64,000 nt of DNA from Dirofilaria immitis (lineage: Eukaryota > Nematoda > Chromadorea > Rhabditida > Onchocercidae), in NCBI GenBank assembly GCA_024305405.1, contig JAKNDB010000086.1, forward strand, positions 1,859,001 through 1,923,000. Reading direction: 5' to 3'. Under the pieces are notes generated by a model. The model was given only the letters and a program-made list of their open reading frames with translations, did not search any database and was not told where the DNA came from. Numbering within the stretch: position 1 is the first letter of the stretch; the number at the start of each line of letters is the position of its first letter. Positions 37,152 to 50,500 of this stretch are shown here, one piece after another. Both the position numbers and the translations under genes were made by a program.

Positions 37152-40050
37152 TACATGGATGTGTTAATTTTACATATAAAATGAATTCATAACGTTTTCT
37201 ACGTTATTCATGTATTTTTTAGATGTGTTTCTGTCAAGTTTCATGACATTTTTCCTTTTTTCAGAGGTTCTGTTTTTTCACTTCTGCATGATTTCATCTT
37301 TTCGAATGATTGTACTACTCATTTCATTTCTTATCCGGTTTGGTAATTATCGCATTATGCCTTTAAATAAATGTCAAGCCTTTATTTTGATATTTTTTTC
37401 TAACCAGGTATTTTTTGTTGAAGTGAAAAGCCTTGTTTTATGTTTAAATTATCCCACAAAATATTTAGATCTATCGAATTTGTGTGATTAATTCCACAGA
37501 ATATTTAGATCTATCGAATTTGTATTGGACCTTTCTTTGTTTTTCCTTTTTTTTCATTTATTGAGATTTTCGTTGTTCAAATCAATTTATTATTAGAAAT
37601 CTGTGATATATTTCTTGTGCCTTGTTTTATATGTCGTGGTATCAGATATCTTTTTAGTTGATCATCCCTTTTCGCGTATTATTAAAGAGCAATTTATATC
37701 GAATACATTTGAAATTTTTGCAACAAAAGTAAATATAAATTTATTTTCTAAAAGACTATTACAATTAAAATTTAAAGGAGACAGTGTGATATTATATAAT
37801 CAAAGGAATTGCTGCGTGTTTGGATGTCTTAAAAAGTTTTTTTTTCTTATGGAATAGTAAAGAGAATGTTTCGAAAAAGAAGTAGCTACCACCGTTTTGA
37901 AAATTGACATGCGTATGAATCGAGTGATGACAATATATTTAACAGCTCGAAGCGAAAATGAGGCAGATTTTTGTAAAATATGTGATTTTCTTATTTGCTT
38001 CAATCACTTGAATGACTGTATTTATTTTGGGGTCAAAATAGATAGGGTGAAAGAGAATCAGAAGTTGCTAAAATTGGTTACCAATGTTTAAAAACATAAT
38101 ATGACTCATTTGTCTAAGTTTTATCGCTCTGAATCGTAATTGTCGAATAACTACAATAGCTAGCGAATGGAAATGCACTTTTGATATGTTTATTATCTTA
38201 ATAATCTGCTAACGATAACATACTGTTTTTGTTAGTCATTTGAAAAGAGAATTTAAATTGCTTTCATCGTTTGTGATAAAGGAAATAAGCTAGCCGTAAT
38301 TTTTCTTGTTTCTCATTCACTTTTTAGCCAGATGATGATAATTTAAGTGTTTCATGAAATTTATGAATGTAAGAAATGAAATGCATACGATGATCTGCTG
38401 CACTTCCATTTTTCTATACCATACCATCCTTAAATCACTGAATGCCGTGGGAAGTTGAGCGATTTCTAAATTTATTGAAATGCTCAGCAATAGCTTTTTT
38501 CATTGCGAATCAAATGGATTTTAAGACTTCGACAGTAAGCTCGTTACATGGTTGTATACTTACTGCAAGTTGTTCAGGTTATTATGTGTTCTGTTTTCCT
38601 TGTAATTTTTTCATGTCTGTCAAGTTATTTGTGCCAGTTGCCTTCATTTGCGAAGCAATAGCTCCCACAGCATTTCTTTAAAATTGTATATATTTTCTGC
38701 TAATTAAATCCCACTATTTTATCATTTCTTTGCTTTATAAATAGGCAAAGAAATAAATATTTCAGTTTTCATATCCCAAATTTTGGATTTATCATTTTCA
38801 GTGTGAAGATTAAAAATTTTCTTCATCTGTTCAAAAAGGTAGTAGTGAATGCGGCGCCGAAACCGAAATCTATTGTATTTGAGCTAAAGGAAGACGAAGA
38901 AATAACTGCTATTGCTGCGTAATAGTAAACGATAGAAACATGTGGTAATGATTAAAAATATTAATCATCCATATGTTAGATGATTAACTTTATCAATTGA
39001 AAACAGTTTCAAAGATTTGAAGAGGGAAATATATAATATTTTGTATGAAATGATATTATAGAAAGTTGAACTGAATGCTTTGATTCTTAATATGAATTTT
39101 AATATGTGCAATTACAGATAAAATTTGTTGATAGTCTTGTTCTAATTTCTATGATCTTTAATTTTTAACTAAAATAATTTAAATTTTTAAAATTGCATGT
39201 TAGGGTCGTCTAGATTGTTTATGCTTTTTTTATGTTTCAGAATAAAAAATTTTTAATGCTTTTAGTATTGTCTATTGTCTTGCTCAAGTTCCGTCATTCA
39301 TCTTAAGGTTTTCGACTAGTGACATTCATTATCATAACTAAAGTTGGTTTTTTAACAATCGCTATCGCAATCATTTTAATTAATAATGATGCAGTGATAG
39401 TAGAATGCTACTAATATTAATGACATATGGCCGTTACAATTATGATTGAAATCAATATCACGGCAACAATTTTGCACAAATGCTACAGTGCTGAAATTAT
39501 GAGGAAAGCCACAGGAAGTCAAAATGTGAAAACAAAGTTCCGATGTTTGAAATCTGCTTTCAGCATCATCACTTTCAATAATCGCAAGTATCTACAAGTC
39601 TGCGCAAAGTTTTGCATTCTGAGATTAGAAAACTACGATTATTTGGCTGACTCCTCGATTTCTGTTCCTCTATTTCAGATCATTGTAAGACTTAACTCTT
39701 TAGTTTTTGATTTTTATTAATGATTATAATCACCTGATGAATTAATTTAAACAAATAATATATCCAAAACAAATATATATCAATTTTGGTATATTATTTG
39801 ATAATTTAATAGATATTGACCCTCAATCAGACGTATCGGGAATCAACCCCACGTTGCAATGTGCATTCGAAATCTTTATGGTAATTCTCCAAGTGATATT
39901 CACGTACTCTTTCACATTTATCTGATTGTACAATCAGGGAAACTGTTCCATATCTGAGATCCCAAATCTTAAGTATATGCATAACAGTTACACAAAGAAA
40001 AGCAATTATTATTTAATTATTTTCTGTGCTGAGATATGTATGTTTGAAAA
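37152..40050. other. Gene-poor stretch with one possible terminal exon
   Basis: Mostly unassignable AT-rich DNA. A plausible 3' exon lies at 38802-38922 (+): acceptor ATTTTCAG, 39 codons, Lys-rich then acidic, ending KEDEEITAIAA and two stops. Another open stretch near 37880-37975 (+) reads VLKIDMRMNRVMTIYLTARS but is interrupted upstream. I cannot join these into a known gene; they may be exons of an unrecognised small protein or chance. Confidence 0.3.
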
Positions 40051-40299
40051 TTAAAAAGCACTCGTCTTTAAGTTTGAGTTTAACGGTAAAATTGGTCCGC
40101 CAACAGAGAAATTATACGCAGTGCTGCCTGTTGGAGTAGACAATATTATTCCATCACCTCTAAATTTTTCTATCTTTAGCTTGTTATTTATAGCAATATT
40201 CATTTCTACTATTTTATTCACTTTTCTAAAGACGTATACTTCATTCACTGCTATATAATAGTACCTCTTGCCGCTTATATCTATAGCTTCCATTTTCAA
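40051..40299 (-). pseudogene. Bacterial-type NAD kinase fragment, probably a nuclear Wolbachia transfer
   Basis: An 82-codon open stretch reads through the central NAD-kinase region: [10 protein letters not shown], then [17 protein letters not shown] and [13 protein letters not shown]...TPTGSTAY is the conserved NAD/ATP-binding motif of the family. The GGPILPL(N/D)SN continuation and the VNE(V/I)xxFRK block are features of alphaproteobacterial (Rickettsiales) enzymes, not of eukaryotic NADK, which has a different sequence after the STAY motif. The match begins right after an in-frame TGA and breaks off into KTSAF and a stop, so the N-terminal nucleotide-binding GGDG region and the C-terminal third are missing. 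No splice sites bound it. Flanks are AT-rich worm-like sequence. Wolbachia origin is inferred from the host type and the motif; another alphaproteobacterium is possible. Nonfunctional as it stands. Confidence 0.75.
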
Positions 40300-41940
40300 T
40301 AGTCAAACCGATATAATTCTACTGGCAGATACAGTAATCATTATGGTATAATCTTATCACAAACACGCAGTAAACTGTGCATAAAAGCAAAAGAAGGGCG
40401 AATTTTGTTTAATTAGTAAGAGTTTATTTTAAAATTTATTAAAGGAAGCAAATGCGATTTTTGCGCGCTAAACCTTTCTTTCGAAGATTAATAAAGAATA
40501 GATGGGATGGAAAATATGTTGCAAATTTCAGTGAAAATTTAGTTACTCAGTAATCGAAAACTTTTCAATTTTCGAAGTTTACTATCCTGAATTAAAATTT
40601 CTGAAATTATATGAGATATAAAATCTTTACTGTTCAGAAAAGTTGTTGGAGAAATGCTGCGATTCTATGGCCATATCCGGACATTTAATTAGTCGAGCTT
40701 TGAGAAAGAGGAATAATCTTATGTGTAGCTAAAATAGATTTGCTTTATTTCATGAAAGCGAATTTCATGATTTTGATATCACTATTTAAATTTATTTTTA
40801 TATTTCTAGAAATTGAATCTGCTGTTTCACGCTGATAGAATAGAATGTCAGCTCGGCTCCATAATAATTATGGGTTTTGAACTTTCTTAAAATTTATTTA
40901 TATGTATGACTTTAATCGTCCTGATGTTATCACTTGACTATATAATTCTATGCAGGATTTTGCGAAGTTCATTCTGATCCTTTTTTATAACCGATAAACA
41001 TTACGACAAAAATGTTATAGCTCAAAGAGAAATTTCAATGTTCTACGCATCTGCTTTCCGGTCTGATTTCGTTCTCGAGCACGCCAGTACGAGTAATTAA
41101 CTTTCATCAGTGTACTATTTCTATACCATCTCTATAACATAGCTAATTTTATAAATATCCTAACCAGCTGCAGCTCATTATATGTGATAGTCGGAATATG
41201 TGAGAAGCCTGTAATGAAGCAACCTGTCGAAGTAGTCGTTCACTCCTATCATAATGGTTTGCCAAGATTTCTTTTCTGTATGCTTTCTTTCTTGAGAACA
41301 TTTGGTGATTTCAAGCTTTGCGTACCAAACGTTTACACCAAACTTGGCATTATTAATGTTCTGTTTGTTATTCGAATGCATTAAAAACGTTATCATTTTC
41401 GAGGTAATTAATGTACGCATATTCCTCAAGATAAATTTCTGCAAAAACTTGACATTTTCATTAGAGAAATTGAAAACTCCGAACTGCACAGTTAATTAGT
41501 GCTATTTAAGAATCTTCGACTTGTATAGACTTTTTCTAAGGAGTTTTTCTCTCAACATAAGTTGATGTATCGCATTATTTCGCACTGGATTTATTAAGCT
41601 AACGCCAAAAAATGCAATCATTTGTGATGCTCCATATTCGCTTGAAATTTACATGGCTGCTGGTCGAGAGCAAATGATCTGCGATCTAAGTAAAATGATC
41701 TTACGATTGATATTCTAAACATTCCAGCAAGTACGCATGTTCTTATCTCATGCAGCCATTAAAATAATGACGTAACTTAGTTCTTATGCTTTTTGCCTAC
41801 ATATAAGACTAGTATTTTGCACTTCGAATTCAAAGCCAAATTAAGAGTCGTATTAAATATTTGTTTTATTTAATGGTTGCATTTTGTACCTGAATCTCTC
41901 GTATAAGGTTCCTTCATTGAGATCAATGAATATATTATGA
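40300..41940. other. No gene seen
   Basis: AT-rich DNA next to the bacterial fragment. Open frames on both strands at 41178-41499 overlap each other and show no recognised motif. No further bacterial-looking coding stretch was recognised, although short or badly decayed pieces would escape the eye. Confidence 0.35.
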
Positions 41941-42850
41941 GTTCACTGAGAGAAATTTGAAAATTAAGAAGGAAGGAAGAAGGCTAACATTGTCCATATT
42001 TTCTAGCAAATTGCGCTTTGGTTGTCGAAATTTATGTAATGTTATATCAGAATGCATCCGGTAGATAAGTATAGCAGCATTCGTTAAATCGTTGTAGAAT
42101 AATTTAATTGTTAAAATATTGATAAGAAATGTAAGTGAAAAGAACACAGTTGTTACTGGATCCACAACCAATTCATGAAAATGACGCTGCTCATATTCTA
42201 AGCGATTCGGCGACTGATAGCACATTTTTCTGGAGAAGCGAAAATTAACAATATTTTTACAAAACTTTTTTGCTAGAACCATTGTTAGTACTGAGAGCAC
42301 TTTCACTCTATCATCTAGACTTTCAACTATCTTATCCAATTCTTTCTGGAAAAAAATAAAAAGTAAATTGATTTCGAAAATTGGCCACAATGAATCTCGT
42401 TGAAAAAGTGTCCTACATTGTTTATGAATTATTTCTAATACTTGAAGTAATGTTAAAGTAACATGCTACTTATGCAGTCGTTCTTAATATAGAAATTCTC
42501 CTTACCCGTAACAGCAGCAAAATTGTACTAGTTCTCCCGTTTCTGAGTCTTTATAGTACTGGCACGAGTGTCCATTTCCTTCTGATGCCATAAATTTACA
42601 ACTAACTTTTTTGCTGAAAAGCACTACTGATTTCTCTCTGCTTCATTACCTGAAATTGCTTATTTGCATGGGCATCTTGCCAATCTTGCCAATTCTTATT
42701 TTTTATTTGAGCAATAAATGCATGAAAATAAAACTTGTGCGGTGGACAGTCCACACTGATAACATCTGTTCCTTTGCCAGTAAGCGTTCGACTCATGCTG
42801 CAAGAAGATGAACTTGTTGTTCGTCCATTACATTGCATGCTTTTGTAATA
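41941..42850 (-). CDS. Possible multi-exon gene, Cys-rich then membrane-spanning; unidentified
   Basis: Three minus-strand coding-like pieces carry plausible splice signals. 42650-42850 contains NGRTTSSSSCSMSRTLTGK and ends at CAG|GTAATG. 42511-42600 contains GHSCQYYKDSETGELVQF followed by CCC and donor GTAAGG. The third, 41941-42352, sits after a TTTTTTTTCCAG acceptor, starts KELDKIVESLDDRVKVL and includes a hydrophobic span (TTVFFSLTFLINILTIKLF). The CxYxDxxGE...CCC...LD pattern is faintly like the N-terminus of DHHC11/23-type palmitoyltransferases, but no DHHC core is visible downstream, so I do not assign that function. The phase between the second and third pieces does not match without an indel. 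Weak call. Confidence 0.3.
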
Positions 42851-44309
42851 CTGCAAGTATATTCATTCTTGATTATCTCTCAGTTTACGTAAAAATACCA
42901 AATCACTTTCAAACATTTTCTTAACATTTGCGATTCAGAAGTAATCCTGAAGCGCCACTCATAAAAAACAAAGCTGTATTTTTGTGATGCATCCTGCACA
43001 GAATTTTTTGATTGGAGAAAGGGCACTACTTCACATTTACCGTTATAATGCCAAATTCAAAAAACTAGGATGCTTATGTTCTTTACTCTTAAACTATGAC
43101 ATTCTGAATTATTAAAATTGTTATTTTCGACATAAGAAATTTATACCGCCTTAAACCAGAGATGCCTCAAATTTATTTTTAATTTTCCTTGGCAGTGCTG
43201 CGTGGAACGGATACTGCTAGAATGTAGCATAATTAAAGTTATTCCGATCACTGTCTTCATAAATGGAACTTGAAATTGTTACTATGAATCCACCGCTTGC
43301 CACAATACCTCCTGATTTAATGCTTTTTTTTCACTCTACTGCACATTTATTTAATCGTTTGATAAATAATTTTAAGAATAGTGGGAAGGCAATCAGTTGA
43401 TATAATTCTGAAAAGCCTTAAGAGCAATTTAGATCTCATAATGTTTTCATTATTTATCATCATTCATCAATTATAATGATTGCACGAAAGTTATGCTTAA
43501 CATATAAGCCACATTAAATTGGAATTCAATATTTAAATATCCCGGTTTTAACATACTCGGAGCTGAAACAGAAAATAATGCCGAAATAGAGTATTTACGA
43601 CTAACTACGAATACAAAGTGGACATGGACATCTATGATTGCATGGAGCTTATGGCTCTTTGTTTAAATACAAATTAAGGACAAATAAATATTGAAGTAGC
43701 ACTTACCATATACAAACAGATCATTTGAAATCACTTATCTATGAAATCGAATGTGAAATTATTTCTCGACCATTTATTATTTGTTTCATTTTCATTCTCG
43801 ACTTTATGTTTCTTTTTATTTGGGCCTCATTTATCCCTTTATTGATACGCTTAAATTTTCTTTTTGTAAGCACGAGTCAGAGACAGCATGTCATTTTATT
43901 TTGCATTGGAATGCTAGGATTTTTAAATTCTAAGAGAATTTAAAAATGACATGATGAATCAAAAAGAAGAGATTACGTAAAAGAAATGCTTACTTTCAGC
44001 TGTGTAACGTATAATCAGCTATGACAATCAGCGTATAATTTTTATGGCTTGAAAACAGCTGCGATGCTTTGCGATGCATACTTTTCCCTACAGGACACCA
44101 TCTCATTTTACATTTGGTTATTTTGCCAGTTTCTAGAACGTCTGTTAAACATGAACAGGTACTGCTAAACACTTGAATGTTCAAAGAATGTGAGGAAATC
44201 AAAAATCAGATACTATACACATATAGATCTTCTTTTTAAGGTTAAAAATATTGTATATATTGAGGAGTGTCAACCCTATAGTGTACCGTGATATATCACG
44301 ACTGCATGG
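42851..44309. other. Mostly empty; one Cys-containing open stretch on the minus strand
   Basis: 43996-44202 (-) reads SSTCSCLTDVLETGKITKCK and then a CPVGKSMHRKA segment. Its Cys spacing resembles the piece at 42650-42850 (SCS...TGK...CPxxK...H). There is no start or splice partner that I can defend. The rest of the interval shows nothing. Confidence 0.3.
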
Positions 44310-44397
44310 GCCCCATTAGCGCAGTTGGTTAGCGCGTCGTACTTATAAGTGCTACTGAGAGATGCGAAGGTCGGCAGTTCGAGCCTGCCATGGGGCA
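44310..44397 (+). tRNA. tRNA-Ile (anticodon UAU) with a 14-nt intron
   Basis: Full cloverleaf: acceptor GCCCCAT (44310-44316) pairs with ATGGGGC (44390-44396), discriminator A at 44397. D stem is GCGC/GCGC (44319-44322, 44332-44335) with loop AGTTGGTTA. Anticodon stem TCGTA (44337-44341) pairs with TGCGA (44363-44367, one U-G pair), and the anticodon TAT is at 44344-44346. Variable loop is 5 nt. T stem GGCAG/CTGCC encloses loop TTCGAGC. An intron at about 44348-44361 sits at the canonical position after base 37, removed by the tRNA splicing endonuclease. It decodes the rare AUA isoleucine codon. The A box (TTAGCGCAGTTGG) and B box (GTTCGAGCC) Pol III elements are internal. Eukaryotic tRNA-Ile(UAU) genes typically carry such introns. 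Confidence 0.93.
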
Positions 44398-47300
44398 CGT
44401 ACTTTTGCAAGGGCAATTGAAATGCAATTATTCACTCACATTGCTTTATCTTTTTTGATCTGTATTTCAAATAGCAGGAAAATTAATTTGTAATACGAGA
44501 ATTAATTGTTTGATAGTTATTGGATAAGGAAGATCAATTATATTCATATCGTGCTATACCTGATCAAAGAAAATCAATTTACGGAGATGAAGAGAACGGC
44601 AAAAGAATATCAAATTAACTGAAGCTGATATCAAGAAGTCTTTCGAAAAAAATAGAGAAATAACAAATAGCGTGACTATATATTGGTACCGACGCATAGG
44701 TAAGACATAGCATTAATACTACTAGGGAGATTAGGAAAAAACTATGGAACGTTTACTACTTCCCTTTAAAAAGAAAAACATCTAATCTCTGTTATTGAAC
44801 AAGTTAAATAACCTAAGTAAGTTGAGAAAGATGTCGATAAAGTTGATCATTTTCGTTCCCGTTCAATCTTCTTAAACTAAGAGAAACGAACTATATCATC
44901 TAAGGCAAATAACATCTATCATTTAAATTTACATCAGTGCTAAATGATACTTTTATGAAGCGATGATTTTCTTCAGTATAGATAAGTTGGACATGCATCA
45001 TTTGAGCACTGAATATGAAGTATTGTTTTCATTGATTTGAAAATGTTTAAATATTTGCCATCATCTTGCAATCTTTTCGTTGTAAATATGTATCTGACAA
45101 GCCAAAAAAATCGAAATTCACGATAAACAATTTGTGAATGCTTCGACGCAAATTTTAATTAGGAAATTCAAATATTAATCACAATTATTGTAGAATTTGA
45201 GATATGATTGGAATTGATACGGTCTAGCTGTCTAGTTTTAATCACCAGCAGGTATTTATTCGAAAAACGCTCTTGTGATAAGATAATGGAGAAAAAAAAC
45301 GGATTGAAAGGAGAAAGAAATATCAACTTATTTAAATAGTATTATATAATTGAGATTGTGAGATAACGGTAATGAACGCTTTAGGCAACTACGCATTTTT
45401 GCTCTATGGAAATTAACCAAAAATAGACGATAAATTAAATATACAGATCAGGTGAAATGCTATAAATTTTAAAGAAATTATTTCAAATTTATGGATTATC
45501 GTCGGATCGAAAATCAATAGTTAGTTTAAAAGGATCTTTAAGTTGTTGTTGTCATAATATATTCGTTAACTTTCGGAAACAAATCGACGTGAAGTTTCTG
45601 TATAACAAATAAAACAGTGTAATATGAATTGATTATAGGTGGAGAATAGCATAGCTTTCCTTGGCGATGAAAACATTTAAAAGATCCTACAGATGAAATT
45701 AAAGTAACAGTAACTTGTTCATTCTAGATCTTACCAAGCTTAAACTAATAACCAATTCAGTAATAAGTATCAATTTAAAACTCATCATATATAGTCAATA
45801 TTTTGCTTCATTGGAATTGTTCAGATGACTTACTAAAAGCTTCATTCAATATTTAAGATTCGTCATTCGTCATTCTATACAATTGATATTATATAAGTTA
45901 TATGGCAAATGAAGCATTTAAAGCTCGAAATTATACAAGCTATAAAGTTAGCATCATTCGTACTGTCATCGATCCGCTTACAATGATGATACATTAAGAA
46001 AACATAATTCGAGTTAAATTGCTGTTGATGTAAATTAAAGAATAATATTGCTATCATTAATATCATTGTTATCATTAATTGCCATTTCATTTCATTTCAT
46101 TTCAGCCGTAAGTTATCACTAATAGATATTTATTTCATTTCAATTACCGTATGAGGCATTTCTGCTTCCCTCTCCTTCTACTTTCCTAATAACCATCCTG
46201 AAAAGAGAATACACCTGGATTAATGCTTTTGAGCATTTCATTTTCTTGTACCATAACAAATATAAATATCTGTGGCTTACTGGTTAAACCATGTTGTTAG
46301 CATGACTTCTTTGGACCGCATCTATTCGTCCCTTCTTTTTACGAATAAAATTCAAATAAAGCGGAAGAAAGATGAAAACACATTATCTGTTTTCTTCTTC
46401 AATCACAGACTTCATTTTACCAAACCGCTTGATCGCACACGTACACGTATATCTCTCTATCTATATGTATGATTTTTATTCACTTTAAAATGCAATTAAA
46501 TCCCACAAGCAAATTAAATCTATCATATTATTATCTGTGAAATGTTGTCATCTATGGATTTCAAAATTGCACAATGGGTACCTATACGCTCGCAAAATGA
46601 GTGGCTGAGAGAGGTGGAGGTATTCTCTTACCGTTAAGAATACCGCAGTGATGTGGCGTGGGATGGTAGATGAATTTCGCTAGTAATAGTAGTTGTTGGG
46701 TTGATGTACATATAGTGAAGATGAAATACAAGTTGAGTTGGCTTTATTTGAAGTTACCCTAAGTTTGAATTGCGCTATGCTGCGGCAATTAATCCCTAAA
46801 GGATCCAAATGTCGACTGCGATGATGAGAATGCGCACGCTCGCCCATTAACTTGTAAGCTGTGAACGGCGTCACTATGCGATTATGAAGCATCGCTGAGT
46901 GCGAATGCAGTTGTGCGATGTATGCAAGTGGTGTTTTCGTCGTGTATAAATAAAAAAGAAACGTTCCGTGATGTTGCTGCGGCGGCATATTGTTCTATCT
47001 AACTTGTAGCAATTCTTTGTTATCATTGATGACTGGCGTTTCGTCGATGCATTACAGCGTTCTCTTCAATCCTTTCCCTCTCCATCCCTTCATACCCTCT
47101 TCTTAATAAGGAACATTTCATCCTTCCTCTTATTCACACACACAATATACACATGATGATAACCAACCTAGCGATAATTCTTGATGAGATTTGAAATCTC
47201 TTAACTTTTCAAATGGTTCCAATTGCGTTATGCATCTTTTGCTTTTTCGTTGTTTGTATGTGCATATTTATAAGCATGATTTGCTTGTGCTGCTATCTGA

Positions 47301-47545
47301 GTACTACTAGATAGGCTTTGTGATTTTCGAAGAATTGGTAAGATATACAAATACATCAGCACAGATCAAATTTTTATTAGCGTATATATGTATATATAAT
47401 GACAGTACAATAATACTCCGTTTGATGTTATGCCTGTATCCTGTCATATGTAGTGTATGCATTTTTGTGAAATGTACATTTTATTTATTACTCCTTATAG
47501 AAATCTTACTTTTAAACACATTCGACAAGATTATTCTGACAAAAA
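44398..47545. other. Intergenic upstream of lamin; simple repeat (CATTT)n
   Basis: About 3.1 kb without a recognisable gene. It contains a four-unit CATTT repeat at 46083-46104 and less AT-rich DNA at 46560-47110 that may hold lamin regulatory sequence. Open frames on the minus strand at 46680-46988 show no motif. Confidence 0.4.
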
Positions 47546-50500
47546 ATGTCTGCATCGAAGCAAAAACGTTCGTCGTCTCGTACAGCGAGCTTGGCATCTA
47601 GTAGTCGAATTGTAACAACGGAATATCCGATTTTAGTTGAGAGCGGTGGAGATGGAACTGAATCGTCTTTCAAGTATGATTTTTATTTTTGAATTCGAAA
47701 ATTAAGTTATTCATGAAAATACAAAAGAAGGGAGTTTTTCATTGCAAAAGTAAAAGCACGAATCAATCATCGTGAGCATTTTCTTGGAGATGTTGTCATG
47801 TTTTCCGCTTTAAGAATTTTCTGATTTTTTTTCATGGTTTCTGATAACTAAAAGCATCCTTACCAACTTATCTTTTTGTTGACAAAGTTATTTTTGAGAC
47901 AGAGTTTGATAGAATTCTAGGAACTTAACTCTTCATTACGATTTTTTTTTGTTTTAGCATTTCGATTTCGCCCAGTCGTCGCACTCGACAATATGAAAAG
48001 GATACATTATCCAATTTAAATGATCGTCTCGCTGTTTACATCGATGTGAATATTTATTTTAAATTCCTTTTTCGTTAAAAAAGAAAGCATTGGTTTCTTT
48101 TTCTCAGTTATTAGTTATTTTAGTTGTTATTACTATTTCAATGTCATATTTTTATGTATAGTGAATGTATTAGTTGAATTCTTTACAAATTAAATAGTGT
48201 ATGTGCTGTAATATAAAGCTGTTTGCAAAAATTTGTTTCGTCATTAGGAAAAAATGTGGCCAGAATTTCTATTTTTATTCTTTTATCTTTTTTTAAAGAG
48301 AGTTCGCCAGCTCGAGCTCGAGAATGAGCGCTTAAATGTGCGCATAAACGAAAGCGAAGTGGTCGAAAAGAAAGAGCGACATGATTTGGTAGCACGTTAT
48401 GAAGCGAAAGTCAGGGAGTTGCGAGATCTAATTGATGATGCTTTGAAAGAGAAAACTCGAGTCAATATGGAAGCAAAATCGGCGCTTGCTGAACGTGATA
48501 ATCTTCGTACTAGAGTAATCGGTTCAATCTTTCATTTAGCACAAACAACGTCGCATGTTATTTCATATGTAATGAGATTGCATGAGTGTTTGAAAATTAT
48601 TTGCTAGCTTTTTATTGTCTGGTATAAAATCAATTTTTATATTGTATATGTCAGTTTAAAATTTTTACTCTCTATTTTTTAATTTTGATTTTAATGATTT
48701 TTATCCAAATTTTGAACTAATACGTGTTTTAAGATTGGGAAGCTTGAAAAGGAACTGAAACAATCCGAAAAGCTCCGCCTGAGTAATGATAGCCTTATAC
48801 AGGATCTCCAGGCCAGATTAAATTCTGCCGATAACATGCGAAAACATCTGGAAGATGAAAATAAGGTTAACATTATTTGTGAATTAATTTAAAGTTTTGT
48901 TTAGGTTTTTTGTTGTAAATATCAATTTGTAGAATCTGCTTGCCGAAAATGAAGACTTGAAGCAGCAGTTGGAGATATTGCGGAAACAGGTTGAAGATGA
49001 AGCGCTTGCCAATACGGCACTTCACAATCAGAACCAATCACTGAAAGAAGATTATGACTTTTTAAAAAGAACTCATGAAGGGGTAAGTTTGGCCACTTTT
49101 TTTGTAATTTTGTTTGTTTTTTCAGTTTTTACTGTTTGATGACGATGCGATGAGAATATAAAGCAATACATCATCCACACTTTGAATGTTCCCAAATCCC
49201 GTCAAATTATCCTAATAAGGAATTCATGTTTAAGTTAAGTAAATTCACTGAAATTTGCTCAAGAAAATGAGTGCATTGCACTATTTTTAGCAGCTGGAGG
49301 AAATACATCGAAAACGGCAAGTAGAGATGACAACAACGGCACGTGAAATGGAGCGTACGTATGAATCACGTTTGCAAGAGCAACTTCAAGCAATGCGCTC
49401 TGAATTCGATGAAAGATTGAACAAGAATCGGCGTGATATCGATGAAACTTACAAGGTTAATATCGTTTAACACTGAGTGGTTAATTATGCTTATTCCTTT
49501 AATTTTGTAAATACATAAAAGCTACTTTAGAATAAGCTTAATGAAGCAAATGAAGCTCGTCAACAAATGAATCTAGCAAAAGAAGAGGCAGCAAGGTTAC
49601 GTCTGCGTGTTCACGAAGTGGAAAAAATTGGAAGTGGTTATGAAAGCCGTATAGAAGGTCTCAATAAAAGATTGCTGATCTGGAGAGTCAGGTTTGGTCA
49701 ATAATCCACTGTAATTAATGTATTCTTCGATTTCTTAGATTTGTTTGCTTAATGTTTAATTAGTGAAAAGCACTGTTAAGATATTTCAGCTACGTTTTGT
49801 GCGAGACGATTGTGATGTTCGTATCAGTCAGCGCGATAAACGTATTGCGGAGCTTCAGGGTGAAATTGATCGTTTGTTGAATGAATATCAAGATTTGTTT
49901 GATCTTAAGGTGCAGCTTGATACCGAACTGAAGGCGTATCAGAATTTATTGGAAGGAGAAGAATCACGGTATTGTTTCATTTTTTTTTATATCTATTGAC
50001 CACAGAATTTCAGATTTTGAGAAAGTCTATTCAATTTCATCAGATTTTTTGTTGCAATTTAGATTAAATATCTCGCAGCAGTCTTCTGGAGGGTCTCCAG
50101 CGGCTTCACCATCTGCTGGTGATCGCTTTAGCTTGTCGTATACGGATTCTGGTCATCGTCGTCCGATCAAAAGAAAGCGTTTTAATGCATCAGATGATAG
50201 TCTATATTATCGCAACACTGCGAAATCATACAAGGTATTCCTAATGTTATTACGCATTTTTATGTGGGTTATCGTCTGCAATTTCTTGTTGAGATATCTT
50301 TCATAAATGTCAGTCGTATTTGTAGATATTGTGTGCTGTCGGTTTCAGTTGGAAAATAAGCACTGATTTAAATGCTAGTTAAAAAATCGATTTCAGACAA
50401 CTTCTAACTCAGATTGCGATATCGAAATAGAAGAACATGACACAGATGGGAAGTTTATAAAGTTAGTGAATAAAGGCGAAGAAACAATCTCAATTGGTCA

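Noticed and set aside
41178..41499. Overlapping open frames on both strands near the bacterial fragment, considered as further bacterial genes
   Set aside because: No bacterial motif or plausible family; overlapping frames on both strands suggest chance.
41941..42600. DHHC palmitoyltransferase
   Set aside because: Only a faint N-terminal Cys pattern and one hydrophobic span; no DHHC cysteine-rich core found downstream on the minus strand.
46680..46988. 102-codon minus-strand open frame upstream of lamin
   Set aside because: His/Ser-rich, motif-free, in a less AT-rich patch where long open frames occur by chance.
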